Part shown: one piece after another, positions 22,301-29,037 of the stretch
Numbering within the stretch: position 1 is the first letter of the stretch
Layout: each line of letters starts with the position of its first letter
Source of the DNA: Sistotremastrum niveocremeum HHB9708
Lineage: Eukaryota; Basidiomycota; Agaricomycetes; Sistotremastrales; Sistotremastraceae
DNA: 29,037 nucleotides
Reading direction: 5' to 3'
Assembly (NCBI GenBank): GCA_001630475.1
Contig: KV419481.1
Span: forward strand, 6,897 to 35,933
Notes under the pieces: model-generated
The model's input: the letters and a program-made list of their open reading frames with translations, nothing else
Told to the model about the DNA's origin: nothing
Databases searched by the model: none
Program-made: the position numbers and the translations under genes

Positions 22301-22701
22301 CCGGTCTCTACTGGTGCAAGAACTCGCTCATGCAGACGACGTGGAATACGCAATGGAAGTCGTGGCGTGAGCGTCTGCCTTACCGCTGCCAAATCCGTGA
22401 GCAGTACCACACTCGCTGTTGGGCGCCAATGTGGGCCCCTAACCATTGGTATCATTACAAGAACGCCAAAGGCCACTGTTCCGACTTCCTCAAGGATTTC
22501 TGGGTCGCACTGTGGTATAGCCCGATCCGTTCTTCCCTCATCGCCCACGTCTCTCTCGACCCCTCCGTCTCTATCACCAACGTCTTCGACTATCAAGAAT
22601 GGCTCGTAAAGCGATGGAATTCCGACACACTCCTCATCAACGGAATCGTCATGGTTCACGAGTGGTTACAGATGTATCAGTTACTTGTTTCCGTCGCCTA
22701 G
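16376..22701 (+). CDS. Telomere-linked RecQ helicase with OrsD-like fingers and tyrosine-recombinase domain
   Basis: Proposed exons: 16376-16377, 16427-16620, 16668-18042, 18092-18538, 18589-19108, 19160-19858, 19910-21295, 21347-21686, 21737-22701. The sum is 5,928 nt (1,975 aa plus stop), all junctions in frame. Five C2H2 fingers: C7/C12/H25/H29, C35/C38/H51/H56, C81/C86/H106/H111, C294/C297/H309/H313, C360/C363/H376/H380, resembling OrsD/DUF3505. Acidic linker about 195-230. Residues about 850-1030 show a tyrosine-recombinase pattern: R861 (SSRATE), K895 (YSKS), R985 (NQIRH), H1017 and Y1026 (HHKRGTADRHY). RecQ core: PTGGGKT 1188-1194, DEIH 1279-1282, SAT 1311-1313, QPAGRAGRDG 1456-1465; zinc segment C1507/C1523/C1534/C1537. 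A Ser/Thr/Pro linker and a Cys/His/Trp-rich tail follow. Presumably nuclear; related in kind to tlh of S. pombe and UTASa of Ustilago. All key motifs are intact; function is inferred. Confidence 0.85.
17063..17134 (+). repeat. 36-nt in-frame tandem duplication
   Basis: Two head-to-tail 36-nt units differ by one C/T change and encode DLSDVPDLIDLD twice in the acidic linker of the helicase protein. The near identity indicates a recent duplication. The unit reads as an acidic, hydrophobic motif that could bind a partner; one resemblance is to SUMO-interacting motifs (DLIDLD), which is speculative. Confidence 0.85.
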
Positions 22702-23482
22702 ATACACTCGCTCAAACGATTATCTTACATAAGTAGCGTCCTGTTCTTTCCTCTCCGTATCCTGTCATCGTAGCATTACGCAGCGTTCTATACTGTTGTC
22801 TCCGTAGACTCCCGTCGTAGCAAACCGAATCCAAATTGTTCCCTAATTCAATCGTCCAGTTACTCCGTCCAAATGACGCGTGAACCGATCAACTCTCCCA
22901 CTAACACTAAACCAAAGTACGATCTTTGCAACACTGGCCTTTCCTTCCACTCTCTTCCACCCACTATCACCCTTACCCCTTCTTTGCCGTTCGCATTCCC
23001 ATTCCATCTGACTTCTCCAGACGCACTTATCACCGTCGACATAAACTGATCGAGTACGTTGCACGTCAGAGCAAATTGATCCCTCACTATCGTCACATCA
23101 CCGGATCGATTTCACATCCCTATCCCCGTATCCAATCCAGCGCACGCATGCATCTCTCCTTACACATTCCTCGCGAAATTAACATCCTCGCACGTACCTA
23201 GACTCTCCTTCCCACTATCTATCCCTGTTCTCCTCACCAACCCCTACTTTCGTTCTCTCTATTAGAGGCTCGCGTTATTTCCCCGTTATCATATCTGCCG
23301 CCAAACTACACCAGGGCCTTATTTGGCCTTGTTTTCCGGCGTCTATTACCTCTCCATCATCTCCTCCTGCCAGATACCTTGACTGCGTCGCCGCCTTGGT
23401 ATTTCGAGGTCGCTTCGTCACGTCGTAGATATCATCCCTTTCTTCCTCAAGACCAACACCTCGATTCGGAGACCTTATCCCC
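22702..23482. other. Intergenic spacer between helicase and companion gene
   Basis: 781 bp, C/T-rich. It should hold the helicase 3' UTR and the promoter and leader of the companion gene. An ATG at 22873 with plausible introns (22917-23020 and 23194-23265) can be joined into a long open frame, but it enters the companion gene out of frame at the 23650/23705 junction, so I treat it as fortuitous. Confidence 0.5.
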
Positions 23483-26400
23483 ATGTCGTCCCCGTACGCA
23501 TCCTCTTCGTCGAAATTATTTCTCCACTTACGCCCACCCTCAAGGCCTGTCTCACTCCCGAATGACATCCGCGATCGCCCTCGATCGTTTGCGCATTCCA
23601 CCTCCACCGATTCAGCCTTACCTTCCATGTCTTTCTCAACCCTTCAATCGGTATCCTAATCTCCACCTCCTCCCATAATATCACTCTAACCTACGACTTT
23701 TTAGGCTATACCCAAAGCCGAACCCCAATCCGTCGACCAGAAACTCCCTATACCCTTGGCTGAATTGCAGGATACCATGCGATTGTACACCGACCCAGTT
23801 CGACCTCGCTTCCTGAGCTCCCCAATCTTTCAGCTCACCGATTCCCTCAACGTCCTCGTGTACTCTCTCAATGTGCATACCCATCCATCGTATGCTCCAG
23901 AGCTGTCTGCATCAGCTCTGCAAAGAGATCCTAAGCTGCACCTCTTTACTCACCCTCAGCTGTTCACTCCCTCGTACCCTTGGGCTCCCCTCATACCTCT
24001 CATGCCCCGCGTCGATGTCACTGTCCTAGCGCCATTGCGTTATCAGTCTCCCTGGCCTCTGGAACGAATTAATCATAAATTCAGCCTCTCGCCGACGCTC
24101 ATTTCAGAGTGGAGAGATATACACCTGCGTCTCCAGCGCGTGGTTGATGTCCTCCGTAACTATTGTCTCCACTCCCTCCCCTCCAAGTCTTGGCAAAGAC
24201 AAATAACCGCTCAACTTGTTATCCCTCCTCCCCCCTCTCGATTCGGGTTTGAGCAACACCATCGCCACGCGGAGGTCGCGCAGCGTCAATGCTTCCTCTC
24301 CCATGTCACATTTCGTTTGTGGTTGGGTCTCGTCCTCTTATTTATGAAGATGCTCCCTCCCGTTCGTCCAACTGATTTACCACAATGGTTTCATGCATTG
24401 GCCAAAGCCGGCTTCTCCTCAGCCTGGCTCAACGATTTTCAGACTTCAAATATATTCCGTGACTCGCTCTCCGGACCTCGACGTCCTGGCGCTTTCATCG
24501 ACATGAACGCCTTCCGAGATCATCCAGTCTATCAACCCCTCCTTTCGCTCTACCTTGACCTCCAGGTTCCTCTTTACTATCGTTGGAATGACGAAATCCA
24601 ACAGGCGAGTCTTCATCGAAACTACTCCAACTGGCTCGCCCCATTTCGACCCCTCAGCACCGCAGACCTCAGGCCTATCTGCATATCATCCATCCTCAAT
24701 CGAGGCAAGCCCCAGCGCCCACCTCCACCTCTCCCACTGGCCGACGATTCGGCTCCAGAACTCTCCCAATATCTTCTCCAAGGACAACTCCGTCGCTTTC
24801 TCCATCCCCCCTCCTACGAACAACGTCAGCGCAGTGAGGCGCTCGCAGCGTTTCACGATCAGAGTCTTTCGAGCTATTGCCTCGCCGTTTCCACCGTTTA
24901 CGAATGGCTCCAAGATTTACCCGGCGGTCGCTGGAGACAAACTCTCGTTCCTACCTCACTTAAGCTGGTCGCATTCTCCCAATATCCTCGTCACCGTCGC
25001 GTTTACGTTCCCGAGGAAGACACATGGCATCTCTGCCTCGGCTTCCGCAATGAACGTTTTCCCGCATCACCTGTTCCCCTTTCTACCCCTTCCTGGTACG
25101 AAGATCTAAGCGTCGCCGGGGTCGAATATTCCGTTTCAACAGCGATTGACGCTATGAATCACGATCACGGGTCTGACATGGACGTTGATCTCCGGTCATT
25201 CGACCCTCCACAAGTCGCATCACCACCACCACTGATTCTCCCTCCCACCGAGCTACTGTCCGTTCCCACTCCGTCGTCTCCTCCCAACCTCACTTCTGCC
25301 AATTCCACCGTCGAAGAATGGCTACGTGAGCGCTTCGGCTTCAAACCACTGTTATATATTGGCGCGACCGACCACCAAACCTGGGATGCTTTCCGTGCCA
25401 GCTTTGGATTTTTGCCGACTTTAGAACAACCGGAGATCAATGCTCCAGACCTCATAAAGTTCGTTGAAAGGATCCGCGCCTTGGGCGCACGACTGTGGGC
25501 CGACGAACAGATTCCTGACAGCGAATTGGTAACGGCTATTCAACCTCTGCCTCCCCCTCCAAGCTACACTCAGCCCCTCCGACTCCATGCGCATCCTCTA
25601 GCATCGGACTCAGCGATGTCTAAACCTCCTTTCCGTCGCTCTCCTCGCTACCTATATCGTTTTACCCACCCCCCATCTCGAGTCAACTGGGATTTGGTCG
25701 TGTTTTCCGCCGTCGATGCACTCTGGATCGTCCGTCAGAGATTCCCGACTCTCCCTGCGGCCCTCCTTAAACTCGTCTCGCATGGAATTCCAGTCTCAAC
25801 TATGACGACCTCCTCTCGAACGCGCTCCTCAGTCACAGCCATCGATCCCCCTTCCTACTCCCTTCCTCACCACCAAGAAATTCGTCGTTACCATGCTCCT
25901 GATACTCTGTTCTCTGCAGATGATTACGCATCCTATGAAGAACATTGCCGTCAGCTGTGCCTGCGCCCCGGTCTTCGAGCTGCACTCGCCCGTGGTGGTA
26001 TACTTTGGCGAATTGTCCAAGATTATTTGGACAAAGACCTTGTCCTCGGTGGCCCATCTGACGATGCCTCCATCTATGGTATCAGATTTGGTCTCCCGAC
26101 TGCACCTGCCGCTTCCAACAATCCGTTGTGGGACGATTATCTTAATCCTGAAGTCGCTGACGCCCTCTGCGGTCTTTTCTGGGCCGGTAAATGATTCCCC
26201 CTCCGTTTAACTTACAAGTGCTCACCTCACCAACTTTCTCTCCATTCAGAAGGTGTCGTCGACCCCAACAATCCAAAGTCTGTTCGCGAGGTCAAGTATT
26301 CTTATTGGCCCCCTCCTGTTCTGTGGTCAAATATGCGTCATAGCAATGATTTTGGCGCATGGTCCGAAACCAATGAACGTTGGTTTATCACTCTCCGCGA

Positions 26401-26554
26401 CCAATATCGTGCCGGAACTGCCCAACCCAAACGTATTTCCCAGTGGCGTCAAGAACTTCGCCAATTCTCCAAAGACCTCCGACACTTCCGTCTTGCGATG
26501 GAAACCGTCTCCGCCGCCCAGTTACGCCAACTGCTGGAGGAACCTGACGCATAA
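23483..26554 (+). CDS. Helicase-linked companion protein, function unknown
   Basis: Exons 23483-23650, 23705-26186 and 26250-26554 give 984 residues. Introns of 54 and 63 nt have GTATCC/TTTTTAG and GTAAAT/ATTCAG ends. The start ATG at 23483 (MSSPYASSSSK) is chosen because its frame joins in phase to exon 2 and a TAG lies upstream in that frame. The protein is Pro/Trp/Arg-rich without signal peptide or clear catalytic motif. Notable segments are LWDDYLNPEVADALCGLF near residues 864-881 and, in the last exon, YWPPPVLWSNM, WSETNERWF and QWRQELRQF. The C-terminal half resembles, from memory, an uncharacterised family that is multicopy in Agaricomycetes; I could not check this. It lies 0.78 kb downstream of the helicase on the same strand and is the last gene before the telomere, so a shared role or joint spread is plausible. 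Confidence 0.75.
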
Positions 26555-28801
26555 CCCCTCGCCAGTCTCTGTCTCTCCTCCCTCTCTCTGTCCACGATCT
26601 CGATCTCCGTTAGCTTACCTCGGTCTTTCTTGTAAATACATCTCCAAGCGAATAAATCAGTTTCGTCGCACTTCACCAATTTCCCGGAGACGGATGATTA
26701 TCAGTCCACCAGTAAACTCAACGTGACATCCAAAAACCTCGTTCAAGCATACCGATATCCGTCCTCCATGCTTCGAACATAGCCCCACCGGGCAGAGTCG
26801 TATCATATCGCTGCAACCAACAGATGTACCTGTTACCCTCAATCAACCTTCACTCTCTCACTGGCATGCTTCGCAGATATTCTCCCATTCCTGTTCTCCC
26901 GAATCGAAGCGAAGATTTAAACACCACCACAGCGGTAACCTATTCCCATACGTGTAAGATGACCCTCGCTGATTTCTTCAGTTTCTAACCGCATCACCTC
27001 ACCCACTTTCCATGATTACAAGTCGGCCTTGGCACATGCCCACCGAAGTTACTAGTGCTAAACATCACTGCTTGTTCACATTCAAAATCCATTGTCGAAG
27101 GTACCATTCGTCCTCTCCCACTAACCTAGTTCGTAGTACCGTCCCCGAAATTACCGTTCGTCGACTGTCCTTCTTTAATTGCACAACACCCATCTGACGC
27201 GAGTTTATAGACTACTACATCTCGTCAAGTCCCCTCCCCATAAATCGCAACTTCAGTAAGGTTAGCGGTTCGATTTCGCTCATGACAAGCCCACCATCAT
27301 CTTTCTCGCAGCGATTACGTGGCTGGCGTATCACAAATCATCCTGTTCGATGTTCCCCAAACTCATGCCGACTCCCATTGCCCGATTCATTTAGATCTGA
27401 CTGATCAACGTCCTCAACATTCTGCTTCATTGTTGCAGAAGGCAGGCTGCATACCCGAATTTAGGCCTTTTCCCTGCATTAGGATCATCAACGATCGAAT
27501 TCTCGGCTTCGTATTCGCTGATTTAGCCACATCCGAGCCTTTGTCCTGATTCATCGCAGTACCGCCGACGTAAGAGTATCATACCAACGAATGGAGGTCG
27601 GTATCATACCCGGGACGCATACCTCAAGCATTCATATCTATCAACACTTTCGTCTCCACCCTGAGTGTCTTAACTTTTCTCCGCGTTATATGTGCTACTT
27701 CTCTTTCTCACTGCGATGCTAGGCAATGTCGTACGCTAAAATTCCACACCTCAGATCGAAATCCGGTCGCATCCAACAGTACAGTAATTTATCCTCAGTC
27801 TGGCCCTCACATGGTTCGCTACCTCAACTATCATGACCGACGCAAGTTACACAGATGTCCTGGGATATTCATTATCTTTCCGTCCTCGCAGGGATATCCC
27901 ATCCCTCGACCATCTGACCCACCAAATCTGGCCTTTGAGCTAGCCTCTTCCGTTCCCCACGTCGCACTACTGTTATCCATCGCCGGTTATGCTCTCCTAC
28001 GTTGACTTGCTCATTTGTCTCAATCCTATCTCACTCATCCATCGCCAATCTACTTCGTATCGTTGCATATTCTCGATAGACTTTCCTTCCTTCCCCACCT
28101 TCACTCATTCCTTGATGTCAGAACCTATTCAGGATCAGCTATAGTGCTCGTGTCCTCTCGGTTCGCACAGGATCTATTGTTGTCACCCATCAGCAATACG
28201 CATGGCGTTCACTCCCATCGTCTTCGTGCTCTTAGCTTAGGACCCTTTTCCACATTCAGAAGACTCTCAACCCCCCTATTCCATGTTCATCTCGGTCTCA
28301 CATACTCCCTATTCGTCCTCCTCGCGCCTTCAGTATCCTATCTCCCGCATCCATGTCTTATAACTTACCTGACCCTCGTAACCTAACGTTCTCCATAAGC
28401 TATTCGACCACTCGCTAAATTATTCATACCTATCACCGCTCCACATGAACCATCCGCGTATCTGTCAAAAGTCCTGCCCAATTCAATTGTCTCTCCAAAC
28501 CCCCTCCAACCGCGCGTCCGTGTCGTCCATATCATTGGCCCAAACAAACACCTTCTTCTTCTCTCCATTCCGATCTCGACACTCACGGCAACAAACTTCC
28601 TCCCACCCTCCGCGACTTCACTTTGGCTTAGCTTTGCTCGCAATACCCACCCGAATTTGTCCCCATAGTCGACTGTCCCGAATCGACATGCGAGTCTGAA
28701 TCATGACGTACTCAAACTCGTTCAGTCCAATTCTCCCTCCCCACGAAATCTCGAGGACACCAAGTCTGAGATCGGGATATCCCAATTGCTTCTAGGCTCA
28801 G
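26555..28801. other. Subtelomeric DNA without supportable gene
   Basis: About 2.2 kb with C/T bias and only short ORFs (76 aa from 27319, 64 aa from 27811, 123 aa from 28015, 84 aa from 28445). None shows consistent codon use, splice structure or family motifs. One interstitial GGTTAGCGGTT word, containing the TTAGCGG telomere unit, is at 27260-27270. It presumably includes the companion gene 3' UTR and telomere-associated sequence. Confidence 0.5.
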
Positions 28802-28850
28802 CAAAGACGCCACTCTCTTACCAAAGACGCCACTCTCTTACCAAAGACGC
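28802..28850. repeat. Tandem repeat, 20-bp unit, 2.4 copies
   Basis: CAAAGACGCCACTCTCTTAC occurs at 28802-28821 and 28822-28841, followed by a partial CAAAGACGC at 28842-28850. It sits 86 bp before the telomere and may be the end of a subtelomeric satellite. Confidence 0.9.
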
Positions 28851-28936
28851 CCATCTAAAACGCAGCCAAATCCTTTTCCCAAACTCTGTGTTCGCCTCCT
28901 AATGTGAACTAAATCCGCCCACTCCGCATTTCAAGT

Positions 28937-29037
28937 TTAGGTTAGCGGTTAGGTTAGCGGTTAGGTTAGGTTAGCGGTTAGGTTAGGTTAGCGGTTAGGT
29001 TAGGTTAGCGGTTAGGTTAGCGGTTAGGTTAGGTTAG
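28937..29037 (+). repeat. Telomere: mixed TTAGG and TTAGCGG units
   Basis: The last 101 bp parse completely into eleven TTAGG and six TTAGCGG units plus a terminal TTAG. Every TTAGCGG is separated from the next by one or two TTAGG units. The G-rich strand runs 5'->3' to the window edge, which fits a right chromosome end. The standard filamentous-fungal repeat TTAGGG does not occur. The array continues to the edge, so the full length is unknown. A telomere-like subtelomeric satellite is the alternative, but terminal position and composition favour a true telomere. Confidence 0.85.

Noticed and set aside
22873-23650. Alternative 5' exons of the companion gene starting at an ATG at 22873 with introns 22917-23020 and 23194-23265
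   Set aside because: The joined frame is open but cannot enter the frame of the main exon at 23705 in phase. The frame that does join (ATG at 23483) is simpler and protein-like. C/T-rich spacer DNA makes chance open frames common.
28015-28386. 123-aa ORF in the subtelomere
   Set aside because: It is Leu/Ser/Pro-rich with no partner exon, and C/T-rich DNA yields similar ORFs elsewhere. Expression data would be needed.
1-29037. rRNA genes, tRNA genes, CRISPR arrays, bacterial operons
   Set aside because: No conserved rRNA blocks, no cloverleaf with A and B box, and no regularly spaced direct repeats were seen. Introns and telomere show a fungal nuclear chromosome.

Overview
The window looks like the right-hand chromosome end of a filamentous fungus, most likely an Agaricomycete (Basidiomycota). 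It ends in 101 bp of G-rich telomere-like repeats oriented 5'->3' toward the edge, as expected for a right telomere. The genes carry many 47-54 nt introns with GT donors and pyrimidine-rich AG acceptors. The large genes are a telomere-linked RecQ-type helicase and a companion protein of a type I remember as multicopy in Agaricomycetes. Species cannot be named from the sequence.

Layout, centromere side to telomere. (1) 1-411: exon of an unrecognised minus-strand gene running off the left edge, followed by two palindromes and about 0.7 kb of TTTCCCTC-like polypyrimidine sequence. (2) 1.2-10.6 kb: gene-poor repeat graveyard with a broken Ty1/copia integrase, a TA-flanked MITE, two identical 98-bp hairpin elements, a hAT-like MITE and small repeat fragments. 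(3) 10.6-13.1 kb: a diverged, truncated copy of the promoter, leader and first zinc finger of the downstream helicase gene. It is interrupted by a second hAT-like MITE and ends exactly at a nest of two TA-MITEs (13112-13603). (4) 13.7-14.2 kb: probable minus-strand coding remnant. (5) 14.3-16.4 kb: pyrimidine-rich 5' flank of the helicase. (6) 16376-22701: nine-exon helicase gene, 1,975 codons. (7) 23483-26554: three-exon companion gene, 984 codons. (8) 26.6-28.9 kb: subtelomeric DNA without a supportable gene, a short tandem repeat, then the telomere.

The main biological point is the architecture of the helicase. It has five C2H2 fingers (OrsD/DUF3505-like), then a domain with the R-K-R-H-Y catalytic pattern of tyrosine recombinases, then a complete RecQ helicase core with a RecQ-type zinc-binding segment and a Cys/His/Trp-rich tail. 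The companion gene lies downstream on the same strand, and both are transcribed toward the telomere. I infer a telomere-resident, possibly self-propagating helicase/recombinase unit; the truncated second copy shows that such units have been duplicated here. The helicase start codon is split by an intron (AT|G), and this is conserved in the truncated copy.
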